NCBI RefSeq assembly: GCF_000252445.1 | Contig: NC_017790.1 | Location: forward strand, 1-64,000 | DNA length: 64,000 nt | Source of the DNA: Deinococcus gobiensis I-0 | GTDB taxonomy: Bacteria; Deinococcota; Deinococci; Deinococcales; Deinococcaceae | Direction of reading: 5' to 3' | Shown: positions 29,883-40,062 of the stretch, one piece after another | Layout: each line of letters begins with the position of its first letter | How positions within the stretch are numbered: position 1 is the stretch's first letter | Translations under genes and position numbers: made by a program | Notes under the pieces: generated by a model | The model's database searches: none | What the model was told of the DNA's origin: nothing | The model's input: the letters and a program-made list of their open reading frames with translations, nothing else

Positions 29883-30644
29883 ATGTTCCGACCCAGAGTC
29901 CTGCTGCTGTCCGCCCTCCTGCTGGGCGGCACGGCGAGCGCCGCCAACCTCACCGTGTTCGCCGCCGCGTCCCTGACCGACGCCTTTACCGAGCTGGGCC
30001 GGGCCTTCGATGCCAGGACCGGCCACGCGACCACCTTCCAGTTCGCCGGGTCGCAGGCGCTGCGCACGCAGCTCGGGCAGGGCGCGCGGGCCGACGTGTA
30101 TGCCAGCGCCAACGCGGCCCAGTACGACCCGCTGGTGGCCGGGGGCCTGGTCGCGGCGGGCCAGCCCTTCGTGCGCAACCGGCTGGCGATCATCACACCC
30201 AGGGGCAGCCGCGTCGCCACGCTGGCCGACCTCGCCCGGCCCGGCGTGAAGGTCGTGCTCGCCGACAAGGCGGTGCCCGTGGGGGACTACGCCCGGCGGA
30301 TGCTCGCGGCCATCGACAAGTCCGGGAGCTACGGCAAGGACTTCTCGGCCCGCGTCATGCGCAACGTGGTCTCCGAGGAGCCGAACGTGCGGCAGGTCGC
30401 CCTGAAGGTGGGGCTGGGCGAGGCCGACGCGGCGGTGGTCTACGCGACCGACGTGACCCCGGCCCTGAAGGCGACCGTGCGCGTGATCGCCCTGCCCAGC
30501 CGCTTCAACCAGAGCGCGAGCTACCCCATCGGCGTGGTGCGCGCCAGCACCAACGCGGCGGCGGCCCAGGCCTTCGTCGCCTACGTCCTCTCGCCCGACG
30601 GCCAGAAGATCCTGCGCAAGTGGGGCTTTCAGGCCCCGCAGTAA
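29883..30644 (+). CDS. modA: Molybdate ABC transporter substrate-binding protein
   Basis: 253 residues. Signal peptide VLLLSALLLGGTASA, then LTVFAAASLTDAFTELGRAF, FQFAGSQALRTQL (oxyanion-binding serines) and GEADAAVVYATDV, all standard for ModA. Captures molybdate (or tungstate) in the periplasm for ModB. GGAGG precedes the ATG. It is second in the regulator-modA-modB group. Confidence 0.94.
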   Translation: MFRPRVLLLSALLLGGTASAANLTVFAAASLTDAFTELGRAFDARTGHATTFQFAGSQALRTQLGQGARADVYASANAAQYDPLVAGGLVAAGQPFVRNRLAIITPRGSRVATLADLARPGVKVVLADKAVPVGDYARRMLAAIDKSGSYGKDFSARVMRNVVSEEPNVRQVALKVGLGEADAAVVYATDVTPALKATVRVIALPSRFNQSASYPIGVVRASTNAAAAQAFVAYVLSPDGQKILRKWGFQAPQ

Positions 30645-30796
30645 GGTAAGGGAGGGGGCCATGCCGCGTGGTGCCCGCAACGTCGTGCCCGGCCGCGTCA
30701 CCAGCCCCCGCACCGGACCGGCGGAGGCTGGAAGCCCCCCGAGGCTGCGGGCGGGCATACTGCGGCGCGTGAGAAACGGGAGTATGGACAGGCAGC

Positions 30797-31642
30797 GTGA
30801 GCATCCGTCGGGGAACCGGTCGGGCGGACGCGTGGGCCGGTCCGCCTAGGGGCGTGCGCGCCCGGCGGACCGTGCCGCCCGCCCTGCCCCTGGGCCTGAG
30901 CCTGCTGCTGGTGGCCTTTTTGCTGCTGCCGGTCGCGGCGCTGCTGCTGCGCGGCCTGAACGCCGAGTTCCTGCCGACCCTGGCGAGCGAGGCGGTGGGC
31001 GACGCCCTGCGTGTCAGCCTGCTCACGACCGGGATCACGCTGCTGCTCACGGTGGGATTGGTCACGCCGGTCGCGTGGCTGCTGGCGCGCACGCACTTTC
31101 CCGGCAAGGCGGTGCTCGAAACATTGCTGGACCTGCCCATCGTGTTGCCGCCCGTGGTGGCGGGGGTGGGCCTGCTGCTCGCCTTCGGGCGCAATGGGCT
31201 GCTGGGGCCGCCGCTGGAGATCGCGGGGATCGGCATCGCCTTTTCTCCGGCGGCGGTGGTCCTGGCACAGCTGTTTACCTCCGCGCCGTTCTACCTGCGC
31301 ACGGCGCGGGCGGGCTTCGCCAGCTTCGACCCGGAAGTCGAGGCGGCGGCGCGCACCGACGGCGCGGGCGGCTGGGCGGTGTTCCGCTTCGTGACCCTGC
31401 CGCTGGCCTTTCCGTTCCTGCTCGAGGGGCTGGTCCTGACCTGGGCGCGGGCCCTGGGCGAGTTCGGCGCGACCATCCTCTTCGCCGGTTCCTTGCAGGG
31501 CCGTACGCGCACGGTCACGCTGGCGATCTACGCCGCGATGGAGTCCGACCTGGGGCCGGCGCTCGTGCTCTCGGCGGTCATGGTCTTCGTGGCCTTCGCG
31601 CTGCTGCTGGTCGTGCGGGTGGCGGCGGGGCGGCGGGGGTAG
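30797..31642 (+). CDS. modB: Molybdate ABC transporter permease
   Basis: 281 residues from GTG 30797; an in-frame GTG at 30854 would give 262 and remove a basic, unusual N-terminal tail, so the start is uncertain. Five or so transmembrane helices; the permease EAA-type loop EVEAAARTDGAGGWAVFRFVTLP couples to the ATPase. LGEFGATILFAG is typical of ModB. No modC follows: thrC converges 25 bases after the stop. The ATPase must be encoded elsewhere or borrowed. Confidence 0.92.
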   Translation: MSIRRGTGRADAWAGPPRGVRARRTVPPALPLGLSLLLVAFLLLPVAALLLRGLNAEFLPTLASEAVGDALRVSLLTTGITLLLTVGLVTPVAWLLARTHFPGKAVLETLLDLPIVLPPVVAGVGLLLAFGRNGLLGPPLEIAGIGIAFSPAAVVLAQLFTSAPFYLRTARAGFASFDPEVEAAARTDGAGGWAVFRFVTLPLAFPFLLEGLVLTWARALGEFGATILFAGSLQGRTRTVTLAIYAAMESDLGPALVLSAVMVFVAFALLLVVRVAAGRRG

Positions 31643-31666
31643 CACCCGCCCACCGCCCCGTGTTCC

Positions 31667-33118
31667 TCAGCCCTGGGCGTCCCGGCGCCGGTCGTCCAGC
31701 CGGCCCGCCACGAAGGCCTTCAGCGCCTCCACGTCGTTGTCCATCACGGTGAACTGCCGCTCCAGCGCCTCGATGCCGCCGAATTTCGTGGGGCGCTCGG
31801 GCGAACGCCCCACCGCTTCGCGCACCGTGTCCTCGAACTTGATGGGCAGCGCGGTTTCCAGGCAGACCATCGGTACGCCGCTGCGCCGGTGCGGGCGCGC
31901 CACGAACACGCCGTCGGCGGTATGCGGGTCAATCAGGCGGCCGAACTCGGCGTCCACCTCGCGGATCGTGTTCAGGCGGTCGGCGTGGGTGCTGCGCCCG
32001 GCGACGAAACGGCTGGCCCGCACGGCGTCCCAGTGCGGCGTGCCCGCGAGGTTCACGGGGCGGCCCTCGCCGACGTCCTGCCACCAGGCCAGGGTCTGCG
32101 CGCCACTGACTGTTCCGAGACTGGCACCCGTGATGAGGTACAGGTAGCGCTCGAAGTTGCTGGCCTTGCCGATGTCCATGCTGGGGCTGGAGGTGACGGC
32201 CACGCGCGCGGCGGGCCGCACGTGGTAGGTGCCGGTCGTGAAGAACTCGTGCAGCACGTCGTTCTCGTTGCTGGCGACCACCAGTTGCCCGATGGGCAGG
32301 CCCATGCTGCGCGCCAGATACCCGGCGAACACGTTGCCGAAGTTGCCCGAGGGCACGCAGAAGTCGGCCTCGGCCCCGGCGGGCAGCCCCAGCGCGAAAT
32401 AGCCCTTGAAGTAGTACACCGCCTGCGCCAGCACCCGCGCCCAGTTGATCGAGTTGACGGCTCCGATCTCGTAACGCTCCTTGAACCCGGCGTCGGCGTT
32501 GACGGCCTTCACGAGGTCCTGACAGTCGTCGAACACGCCCTCGACAGCGATATTGAAGATGTTGGGCTCGCGCAGGCTGAACATCTGCGCCTGCTGGAAG
32601 GCGCTCATGCGGCCGTGCGGCGAGAGCATGAACACGTTCACGCGCGCCTTGCCCAGCATGGCGTACTCGGCGGCCGAGCCGGTGTCGCCCGAGGTGGCCC
32701 CCAGGATGTTCAGGTGTTCGCCGCGCCGCTCCAGCACGTACTCGAATACCTGCCCCAGAAACTGCATCGCCATGTCCTTGAAGGCCAGCGAGGGGCCGTT
32801 GGACAGTTCCAGCAGGTACAGCCCCGAGTCGCCCAGCGCGGTCAGCGGGGCGATGTCGGGGTGGCCGAACACCTCGGCGCGGTAGGTATCGTTCAGCAGC
32901 CGCTTCAGGTCGGTCTCGGGAATGTCGTCGATGAAAGGCCGCATGACCGCGTAGGCCAGTTCGGGGTAGCTCAGGCCGCGCAGGGCCTCGATCTGCTCCG
33001 GGCCGAAGGTCGGAATGCGCCCAGGCATGGCGAGGCCGCCGTCGGGCGCGAGGCCCAGCAGCAGCACGTCGCAAAAGCCGCCCAGGTTCTGCGCGCCGCG
33101 CGTCGAGACGTACTTCAT
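31667..33118 (-). CDS. thrC: Threonine synthase
   Basis: PLP-dependent conversion of O-phosphohomoserine to threonine. 483 residues, the long ThrC type. MKYVSTRG at the start, PLP lysine in NGPSLAFKDMAMQFLG, phosphate loop ATSGDTGSAAEYAM and FCVPSGNFGNVFAGY. Start 33118 is chosen from the conserved N-terminus, although the frame stays open upstream. No other threonine gene is adjacent. Confidence 0.96.
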   Translation of the reverse strand: MKYVSTRGAQNLGGFCDVLLLGLAPDGGLAMPGRIPTFGPEQIEALRGLSYPELAYAVMRPFIDDIPETDLKRLLNDTYRAEVFGHPDIAPLTALGDSGLYLLELSNGPSLAFKDMAMQFLGQVFEYVLERRGEHLNILGATSGDTGSAAEYAMLGKARVNVFMLSPHGRMSAFQQAQMFSLREPNIFNIAVEGVFDDCQDLVKAVNADAGFKERYEIGAVNSINWARVLAQAVYYFKGYFALGLPAGAEADFCVPSGNFGNVFAGYLARSMGLPIGQLVVASNENDVLHEFFTTGTYHVRPAARVAVTSSPSMDIGKASNFERYLYLITGASLGTVSGAQTLAWWQDVGEGRPVNLAGTPHWDAVRASRFVAGRSTHADRLNTIREVDAEFGRLIDPHTADGVFVARPHRRSGVPMVCLETALPIKFEDTVREAVGRSPERPTKFGGIEALERQFTVMDNDVEALKAFVAGRLDDRRRDAQG

Positions 33119-33309
33119 GGCCGGGCCAGCCGGAGGGGGGGAACAGGGGTGCGCCGCATCGTCCCAATCTATGCGGGTGGCCGGGCCGGGGGCCGCCTCT
33201 GCCCAGACCACTGCGCGGACGACTGCACGGGCCACGGCCCAGACCACGGCCTGCGGGTCGGCTGGTCCGCACCACCTTCCGCCCACGTCCGCCGCGTTAG
33301 CCTGGGGCC

Positions 33310-34203
<894 letters not shown>

Positions 34204-34219
34204 GACGGGGAAAGGAACG

Positions 34220-34243
34220 GCCCCCGGCGTCGTGACCGGGGGC
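34220..34243. terminator. Bidirectional hairpin between aguB and tRNA-Arg
   Basis: GCCCCCGG (34220-34227) with CCGGGGGC (34236-34243), eight-base loop. Followed by CATTGTCTTT on the plus strand; moderate pyrimidine tail on the minus strand. Serves convergent aguB and the tRNA. Confidence 0.65.
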
Positions 34244-34249
34244 ATTGTC

Positions 34250-34328
<79 letters not shown>

Positions 34329-34393
34329 GGGAGCAGGGCGCGGCTACGGCGCGGCCAGCAGTATAGCAAGCCGCCCCGCTCGCCTTCCCGGCC

Positions 34394-35554
34394 TTACTTG
34401 CCCTGCTGGGCCAGGCGCAGGTAATACGCGCTCGTCTTGTCGTTCGGGTCCAGGCGCGCGGCGTTGCCGTAGGCTTCGGCTGCCCCGGCGTAGTTCTGGA
34501 CCTCGTAGCGCACGCGGCCCAGCCAGGCCCAGGCCTTGGCGTAGTTCGCGTTCTGGGCTGTCGCCTGCGCGAAGCCGGTTTCGGCCCCGGCCTTGTCGCC
34601 CGCCGCGTATCTGGCATAGGCCGCGCGGAAGGTCTGCACGGCCCCCAGCCCGAACTGCTGGCCTTCCTGCGCCAGCGCGAGGTTGTAGCGGTCGGCAGCG
34701 CTGGCCCCCGGCAGCCCGGCCGCGCCCTGGTAGGCGTTCACGGCCGCGTCCGCGTCACCCAGCTCCAGAGCCAGCCGCCCGGCCTCGCGCTGCGCCTCGA
34801 TGAAGTTGGGGGCCGAGCGCGCCGCCTCCTGAAAGCCTGCCAGGGCCTGGGGCTTGCGGCCTGCGTCCAGGTCGGCATACGCGCGGCTGAAAGCCCGCGT
34901 GGCGGCGGGGCCGTAGGTGCCCGCCTTCTGGGCCAGCCCGGCAAAGTAGGCCAGTGACTTGTCGTTCGGCGCGCCGCGCAGCGCCTGGGCGTACAGCTCC
35001 TGCGCCTGGGTGTACTGTCCGCCTTCCAGGGCCGTACGCGCCGCCCAACTCGCGCACAGCACGTTCTGGGGGTCCAGCGTCAGGCACTGCCGGAACAGGG
35101 CCGAGGCCGGCGAGGGCTGGTTGCGCGTGTAGGCCGCGTACCCGAGGTTGTACAGGGCGGTGGCGGCGGCGCGTTTCTCCTCGGCTCCGGCCTTCGGATT
35201 CACCTGAAAATAGGCCTCCCACCCGAGCTGCGCCTGACGCCAGAAGCCTACCTCAGTGTAGATCTCGGCGCGCAGGCGCAGGTAGCCGGCGTTGCGCGGC
35301 TCGGCCTTCACGGCGGCCTCGGCGGCGGCGGCGGCCTGTTTCCACAGCGGTTGATCGATGGTGGCGCTGCCCCGGGGGTAGGCCTGCCGGGCGCGGGCGG
35401 CGAGGTCCCGGGCCTGCGTGGCCGCGTCGGCCGCCGAGGCGTAGGTGGGGGCCTCGGGGGCGCTCTGGGCGGGCGTGGACGGCGCCGGAGCCGTCTGGGC
35501 CTGGGCCAGCGGGGCGGCGAACAGTGAAAGGGTCAGCAGGGCGATGCGGGTCAT
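34394..35554 (-). CDS. Exported TPR-repeat protein
   Basis: 386 residues. Signal peptide MTRIALLTLSLFAAPLAQAQ, an Ala/Pro linker, then at least seven TPR units to the C-terminus (for example LYNLGYAAYTRNQPSPASAL, AWLGRVRYEVQNYAGAAEAY). It is a periplasmic scaffold by inference; no enzymatic motif is present. Start 35554 is chosen because the signal peptide begins there and AGGAGA precedes it; the frame extends far upstream without support. Confidence 0.85.
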   Translation of the reverse strand: MTRIALLTLSLFAAPLAQAQTAPAPSTPAQSAPEAPTYASAADAATQARDLAARARQAYPRGSATIDQPLWKQAAAAAEAAVKAEPRNAGYLRLRAEIYTEVGFWRQAQLGWEAYFQVNPKAGAEEKRAAATALYNLGYAAYTRNQPSPASALFRQCLTLDPQNVLCASWAARTALEGGQYTQAQELYAQALRGAPNDKSLAYFAGLAQKAGTYGPAATRAFSRAYADLDAGRKPQALAGFQEAARSAPNFIEAQREAGRLALELGDADAAVNAYQGAAGLPGASAADRYNLALAQEGQQFGLGAVQTFRAAYARYAAGDKAGAETGFAQATAQNANYAKAWAWLGRVRYEVQNYAGAAEAYGNAARLDPNDKTSAYYLRLAQQGK

Positions 35555-35704
35555 GGGGTCTCCTGGGGGGCGGGGCCGGGGGCCGGGCGAAGATGAAAGG
35601 CAGTGTGCCCATTCTCCCGGCCGCAGCTGAACGGACGTGGGCTGAGCGTGAGGAAGGATTGATCCTCGTGAAGACCGCCGCGCCGCTGCGCTAGCCTCCG
35701 GAGC

Positions 35705-36574
35705 ATGAGTGCTGCTTTCGCCGGGCTGGTCTGGCTGGCCCTGGACGGGGTGGGTCACCCGGCAGACGCGCCGCCGGGGTCGGTGTGGGACCAGGAATTG
35801 CCCGCCCTGCGCCCGCTGGTGGACGCCGGGCTGGCCCTCGACACGACCCTGGGCGTGCCGGGCCTGCCGCAGTCGGGCACCGGCCAGAGCTGCTGGCTGA
35901 CCGGGCAGGACGCCGTGCGCTACATGGGCGAGCATTTCGGCCCCCACCCCGGCCCCACCCTGCAACGCCTGCTGCGCGCTGCGGGGCTGCCGGGGCGGCT
36001 GGCGCAGGCGGGCGGGCGCGCGGCCCTCGTCAACCACTACTCGCCCGAATATTTCGCGGCGCAGGCCCGGCGGCCACGCGTGGGCTGCTTTCCCTACGCC
36101 TTCGGGGCCGCCGGCCTGCCCCTGAACCCGCCCGGCCTGCCCCTGATCCCCGCGACCCTGGGCCTGAGCTACGCCGAGCCGTGGCGTCCGGTGCGCGGCC
36201 TGCCCGAACTGGCGCACCTGGGGGAGGCGCTGGGCCGCGCGGCGCAGGACGCCGACCTGCTCGTGGCCGACCTGTGGTTCGGGGACCTGCTGGGCCACCG
36301 GGGCCGTGTCCCCACGCCGCCGGAGGTCCTGACGGCGGGCCGAGCCTACCTCGCGCGGGTCGACGCGCTGCTTGGGGGCCTGCTGCATGTGGGCGCGCGG
36401 GTGGTGCTAGGCAGCGACCACGGCAATCTGGAGAACCTGAACGTCAAGGCGCATACCCTGGCGCGGGTGCCTTTCGCGGGGGCCGGGGTGGACCTGCGCG
36501 GGGCCGGCGACATCGTTCAGGCGGGACAGGCCCTGGCGGCGGAGTTGGGTTTACCCCCCATTCCAGCGGCCTAG
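35705..36574 (+). CDS. Phosphoglycerate-mutase-like metalloenzyme
   Basis: 289 residues of the alkaline phosphatase/iPGM metalloenzyme superfamily. WLALDGVG near the N-terminus supplies a metal-binding Asp; [14 protein letters not shown] holds the Ser/Thr nucleophile position; [19 protein letters not shown] supplies the Asp-His and His metal ligands. It is shorter than iPGM (about 510), lacking the inserted domain, so it is not a glycolytic mutase; the substrate is unknown. TAGCCT (35693-35698) ends six bases before the ATG (leaderless). Confidence 0.82.
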   Translation: MSAAFAGLVWLALDGVGHPADAPPGSVWDQELPALRPLVDAGLALDTTLGVPGLPQSGTGQSCWLTGQDAVRYMGEHFGPHPGPTLQRLLRAAGLPGRLAQAGGRAALVNHYSPEYFAAQARRPRVGCFPYAFGAAGLPLNPPGLPLIPATLGLSYAEPWRPVRGLPELAHLGEALGRAAQDADLLVADLWFGDLLGHRGRVPTPPEVLTAGRAYLARVDALLGGLLHVGARVVLGSDHGNLENLNVKAHTLARVPFAGAGVDLRGAGDIVQAGQALAAELGLPPIPAA

Positions 36575-36588
36575 CGGGCCTGTTCAGG

Positions 36589-36747
36589 TTATCCACAAAG
36601 TTATCCACACCCCCTGTGGACAAGGTGTGGAGCAGGCGCCGGACGGCCCGGGAGATTGTGGGAGGGAATGCCGTGCTGCACGGTCCGGAGCCTTCAGTCG
36701 GCGCAGGCCGCCGAGTTATCCACATCCGGCCGTTTCACTGTGGATAA
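36589..36747. promoter_or_regulatory. Third DnaA-box cluster, overlapping the 3' end of trpF
   Basis: Perfect boxes TTATCCACA at 36589-36597, 36601-36609 and 36716-36724 and TGTGGATAA at 36739-36747; near-match TGTGGACAA at 36615-36623. The last two face each other and lie inside the trpF coding sequence, where they encode LST and VDN near the C-terminus. The cluster is about 35 kb from oriC. Confidence 0.75.
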
Positions 36748-37353
36748 CTCGCCTCGCGCGGCCGCCACGAAGGCCCTCACGGCGGCCGGATCCTTGCGGC
36801 CGGGAGACAGCTCCAGGCGGCTGACGGCGTCCACCGCCCCCGGGCTGAGCTCGCGGATGGCCTGGGCCACATTGGCCGGTCCCAGGCCCCCGGCCAGCCA
36901 CGCCCCCGCCGGAAAGTCGGCGCGCAGGGCCGCCCAGTCCAGCGGTACGCCCCCGCCCGGCTCCGGGGCGTCGAGCATCAGGGTGACGCCGGGCACGCCG
37001 TCCCACTCGCGGGCCGCCCCGGCCAGCTCCTCCGGACGCACGACGCGCAAGACGGGATAATACGCCGCGATCTGCTTCACGTAAAGCCCAGCTAAAGGTC
37101 CGTGCAGCTGCACCGCCGAAACGCGGGCGGCCTCGGCGGTCCGCAGCACCTCGCCGAGCCCCTGATTCATGAACACGCCCACGCGCGCGACGGTCGGTCC
37201 GGCGGCGAGCCCGGCCTCGCGCGCGACCTGCGCCGACACCAGCCGTTTGCTGACCGGCGCGAAGATGAAGCCCAGCGCGTCGGCTCCGGCCTGCGCCGCG
37301 AGCGCCGCGTCGGCGACGCTGGTCGTGCCGCACACCTTGATCTTCGGGGTCAT
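36694..37353 (-). CDS. trpF: Phosphoribosylanthranilate isomerase
   Basis: Tryptophan pathway TIM barrel, 219 residues. [12 protein letters not shown] (active-site Cys), [21 protein letters not shown] and [14 protein letters not shown] are diagnostic. The C-terminal tail (about 15 residues: [17 protein letters not shown]) goes beyond the usual end and coincides with two DnaA boxes, so this part of the protein may be dictated by the DNA sites. Start 37353 overlaps the stop of the 79-residue gene upstream. No other trp gene is adjacent. Confidence 0.95.
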   Translation of the reverse strand: MTPKIKVCGTTSVADAALAAQAGADALGFIFAPVSKRLVSAQVAREAGLAAGPTVARVGVFMNQGLGEVLRTAEAARVSAVQLHGPLAGLYVKQIAAYYPVLRVVRPEELAGAAREWDGVPGVTLMLDAPEPGGGVPLDWAALRADFPAGAWLAGGLGPANVAQAIRELSPGAVDAVSRLELSPGRKDPAAVRAFVAAARGELSTVKRPDVDNSAACAD

Positions 37354-37589
37354 GGGGTACGGCCCTCCAGGGCGGCCACACGGGCCTCGAGTTCGCGGGT
37401 GCGGCGGGTCAGGGCCAGCAGCAGCAGGGCGTAGTGGTCGTAGAGCTTGGGGCGTTCCATGCGCACCTCGCCGCTCATCCACTCGTGCAGCAGCCGCTCG
37501 GCCTCCCGCAGTACCTCTTCGTCGGGCACCTCGCTGTAACGCCGCTCTCCCATGATCTCGCGGGCGAAATTGAGTTCCTTGTCGGCCAT
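37350..37589 (-). CDS. Small helical protein cotranscribed with trpF
   Basis: 79 residues, charged and helical, with a possible C-terminal coiled coil ([16 protein letters not shown]). [20 protein letters not shown] at the start. No signal or membrane segment. The stop overlaps the trpF start (ATGA). It lies seven bases after the dtxR-like stop, so dtxR-like, this gene and trpF can form one transcript. Function unknown. Confidence 0.75.
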   Translation of the reverse strand: MADKELNFAREIMGERRYSEVPDEEVLREAERLLHEWMSGEVRMERPKLYDHYALLLLALTRRTRELEARVAALEGRTP

Positions 37590-37595
37590 AGGCCC

Positions 37596-38279
37596 CTATT
37601 GTGCGGCCTGTTCGTCCCCGGCCGCGTGGACCTGGACCTGCGCGGCGATGCCCAGCGCCAGGGTGAGGGGGTGGCCCGCCACCTCGACCGTCAGGGTTCC
37701 CAGGGCCGTGTCCACGGCGCGTACCCGCAGCCGCGCGCCGGGGGTCAGGTCGGCGGCCATCAGGGCGCGCAACTGCTCGGCGTCGGTGTCGGGCACGCGG
37801 GCGACGGTCGCGCGGTCGCCGGGGGCCAGCTGCGAGAGCCGGCGTTCGGCGCGTTCGGGCAGCTCGCCGCCCAGGGTCGGAATCGGGTCGCCGTGCGGGT
37901 CGTGGGTGGGGTCGCCCAGCCACGCGGCGATGCGGGCCTCCAGGCGCTCGGACAGTGCGTGTTCCAGGCGCTCGGCCTCCTCGTGGACCTCGTCGAGCGG
38001 CACGCCCAGCGCGCGGTGCAGGAACAGCTCCAGCAGGCGGTGGTGCCGCAGCACCTCCAGCGCGACCCGCTCGCCCTCGGCGGTCAGGCGCGCGCCCTGG
38101 TACGGCGCGTGCGACACCAGCCCCTGCTCGCCCAGTTTCTTGAGCATGCCGGTCACGCTGGCCGGGGCGACTTCCAGCGCGTCGGCCAGCGCCTGGGTGC
38201 TGACCTTGCCGTCCTGCCCGAGCCGCAGCAGGTGCTTGAGGTAGTCCTCGGCCGAGCGCGAGAGGGAGCGCGGAGTCAT
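37596..38279 (-). CDS. DtxR/MntR family metal-dependent repressor
   Basis: 227 residues: N-terminal winged HTH ([30 protein letters not shown]), a dimerisation/metal-binding domain with [16 protein letters not shown] and [15 protein letters not shown], and a C-terminal FeoA/SH3-like domain (about 150-227). This matches the Fe/Mn-responsive regulator studied in D. radiodurans; which metal cannot be decided here. TAGACT lies eight bases before the ATG on the minus strand. Divergent from the ECF sigma gene. Confidence 0.92.
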   Translation of the reverse strand: MTPRSLSRSAEDYLKHLLRLGQDGKVSTQALADALEVAPASVTGMLKKLGEQGLVSHAPYQGARLTAEGERVALEVLRHHRLLELFLHRALGVPLDEVHEEAERLEHALSERLEARIAAWLGDPTHDPHGDPIPTLGGELPERAERRLSQLAPGDRATVARVPDTDAEQLRALMAADLTPGARLRVRAVDTALGTLTVEVAGHPLTLALGIAAQVQVHAAGDEQAAQ

Positions 38280-38327
38280 CGCTGCGCAGTCTAGCGGGCG
38301 CGGCCTGCGGCGGTCCGGGACCGGACG

Positions 38328-38357
38328 GGAACTTTCCGGCCCCGGCGCGCCTCTAAG
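38328..38357 (+). promoter_or_regulatory. ECF-type promoter in front of the sigma factor gene
   Basis: GGAACTT (38328-38334), 17 bases, TCTAAG (38352-38357). It matches the -35/-10 style of sigma-E type ECF promoters, so the sigma factor may drive itself. The -10 also reads TAAGCT ending five bases before the GTG start. Confidence 0.6.
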
Positions 38358-38364
38358 CTTCGAG

Positions 38365-38925
38365 GTGACCTTGAGTGACCCCCACGATTCCCTGGACGAC
38401 GCCGAACTGGTCCGCCGCGCGGCGCGCGACGAGCGGGCCTTCGAGGCGCTCGTGAGGCGCCACGCCCCGGCGGTGCACCGGCTGGCCGCCAGCACGGTCG
38501 GTCCCGGCGCGGCCGACGACGTGGTGCAGGAGGTGTTCATCGCCGCGCACCGGGGCCTGAAGACCTTCCGGGGCGAGGCGCAGTTCTCGACTTGGCTGCA
38601 CCGCGTGACCCTGAACGCCTGCGCCCACGCCCTGCGCCGCCGCACGGCCCTGCCGCTCGACGGCCTGCCCGAACCCGCCGCCCCCCACAGCCCCGCACGC
38701 GCGGGCGAGCAGGCGCAGGTGCGCGAGCGGCTGGCGCAGGCGCTCGCCACCCTGTCCCCCGAGCAGCGCGAGGCCCTGACCCTGCGCGAGATCGCGGGCC
38801 TGGACTACGCCGAGATCTCGGCGGTGACGGGCGCGGAACTCGGCACCGTCAAAAGCCGCATCGCCCGGGGCCGCGCCGCCCTGCGGGCGTGGCTCACGCG
38901 GGCCGGCGTGCGCGCCGACGACTGA
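38365..38925 (+). CDS. ECF sigma factor
   Basis: 186 residues, RNA polymerase sigma-70 family, ECF type. Region 2 shows [15 protein letters not shown] and [20 protein letters not shown]; region 4 shows [36 protein letters not shown] in outline. GTG start, probably leaderless. Followed by an anti-sigma-like membrane protein and an RseB-like protein, a typical envelope-stress cassette. Confidence 0.93.
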   Translation: MTLSDPHDSLDDAELVRRAARDERAFEALVRRHAPAVHRLAASTVGPGAADDVVQEVFIAAHRGLKTFRGEAQFSTWLHRVTLNACAHALRRRTALPLDGLPEPAAPHSPARAGEQAQVRERLAQALATLSPEQREALTLREIAGLDYAEISAVTGAELGTVKSRIARGRAALRAWLTRAGVRADD

Positions 38926-38973
38926 GCCACCGACTGAGCCGTGCCGGACCCCTCCCCACAAAGGACCCAGACC

Positions 38974-39255
38974 ATGACCCACCCCGACTTCGACGACCTC
39001 GACCGCCTGCTCGCCCAGGCCCGGCAGCCCACGCCCGACGACGAGGGCGCGGCCGGGCGCTTCCTGAGCGGCCACCGCGCCCGGCGCGCGCGCCAGCGGC
39101 GGCAGACCTGGGCCGGGGGCCTGGGGGCGCTGCTCGCCTCGGCGGCGGTGGTCGTGGGCGTCACCGCCCTGCGCCCCTCTCCCACCCTGCCCACGAGCGC
39201 GGCCTACGACGCCTACCAGTCGGCGGCCTACGGTGACGCCGAGGCCCGGTGGTGA
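38974..39255 (+). CDS. Small anti-sigma-like membrane protein
   Basis: 93 residues. An N-terminal acidic cytoplasmic region (FDDLDRLLAQARQPTPDDEG), a basic stop (HRARRARQRRQ), one transmembrane helix (about 45-65) and a short external tail. Size and position fit a minimal RseA-like anti-sigma; no zinc-binding HxxxCxxC motif is present. Its stop overlaps the next start. The role is inferred from context. Confidence 0.7.
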   Translation: MTHPDFDDLDRLLAQARQPTPDDEGAAGRFLSGHRARRARQRRQTWAGGLGALLASAAVVVGVTALRPSPTLPTSAAYDAYQSAAYGDAEARW

Positions 39256-40034
39256 GGGCACTCGCCTGGGCCGCGCTGCCCCTGGCCCTCGCTGCGGGGG
39301 GCCGGGCCGGGGCCGCCCCCGCCGACGACCTGCTCGCGGCGCTGCGGCAGTCGCGCACGCAGGCGGCGCGCGGCGCGGTGGACATCACCGTGAACTTTCC
39401 GCCGCGCGCGCAGCCCACCCGCACGGCCGCCCAGCTTCCCACCGTGCCCCTGCGCCCCGGCCTGCTGACCCGCAACTTCGCGGTGACGCGGGTGGGCGGC
39501 GAGGCGGTGGCCGGGCGGCCTGTGGCCCGTTTCGACCTCGTGCCCAAGACCGGGCCGGCGGCGCGCTGGTCGCTGTGGGTGGACCTCGCCTGGAATATCC
39601 CGCTGGCCTACGAGGAGCGGGACGCGGACGGCGGTCTGTCGCGCCGCGCCGCCTTCCGGACGGTCGAGGCGGCGCCCCGGCGGGTCTCGCGGCCCGCGCC
39701 CGGGGCCGCTCCGGCGGGTCTGCGCGCGGCGGTCCTCTCGGCGCTGCCCGGGCTGCGGCTGCCGCCGGGGTTCGTGCCCGTCGCGGCGCAGGCCCGCGCG
39801 CAGGGCGGCGCAGAGGTCACCCTCAGCGACGGGGTGAACGTGCTGGCCCTGGTGACGGCCGCGCGCGCGGTCGCCCCGGCCCCCGGCGTGGCCTCGCGGC
39901 GCCTCGGCACGCGGGCGGTGTGGCTCGTCGGCAATCTGCCCCAAAGTGCGCTGGCGGCGGCCCTGGCCGGGGTGCGCGGGGTGGACGAGGCGGCCCTGGG
40001 AACTTTTCTGCCCCTCGCCGCCTCCAACCCCTGA
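39249..40034 (+). CDS. RseB/MucB-like exported regulator
   Basis: 261 residues. Signal peptide ([17 protein letters not shown]), then a lipoprotein-localisation-type beta fold with [29 protein letters not shown] in outline, the MucB/RseB hallmark, and a C-terminal domain. RseB proteins bind mislocalised envelope components and protect the anti-sigma. GTG start overlaps the anti-sigma-like gene by seven bases. The 3' end contains the second ECF-like promoter. Confidence 0.78.
   Translation: MVRALAWAALPLALAAGGRAGAAPADDLLAALRQSRTQAARGAVDITVNFPPRAQPTRTAAQLPTVPLRPGLLTRNFAVTRVGGEAVAGRPVARFDLVPKTGPAARWSLWVDLAWNIPLAYEERDADGGLSRRAAFRTVEAAPRRVSRPAPGAAPAGLRAAVLSALPGLRLPPGFVPVAAQARAQGGAEVTLSDGVNVLALVTAARAVAPAPGVASRRLGTRAVWLVGNLPQSALAAALAGVRGVDEAALGTFLPLAASNP
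39999..40028 (+). promoter_or_regulatory. Second ECF-type promoter motif, upstream of DUF1800
   Basis: GGAACTT (39999-40005), 17 bases, TCCAAC (40023-40028): same -35 and identical spacing to the motif before the sigma gene, differing at two -10 bases. It would start transcripts about 25-30 bases before the DUF1800 ATG, within the end of the RseB-like gene. Confidence 0.45.
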
Positions 40035-40062
40035 AGTCTCCCTATTTCCCGGCGAGGTGCCT

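Noticed and set aside
30661..30849. A 62-codon frame between modA and modB
   Set aside because: Arg/Gly/Pro-rich, no motif, overlapping the modB start; likely noise.
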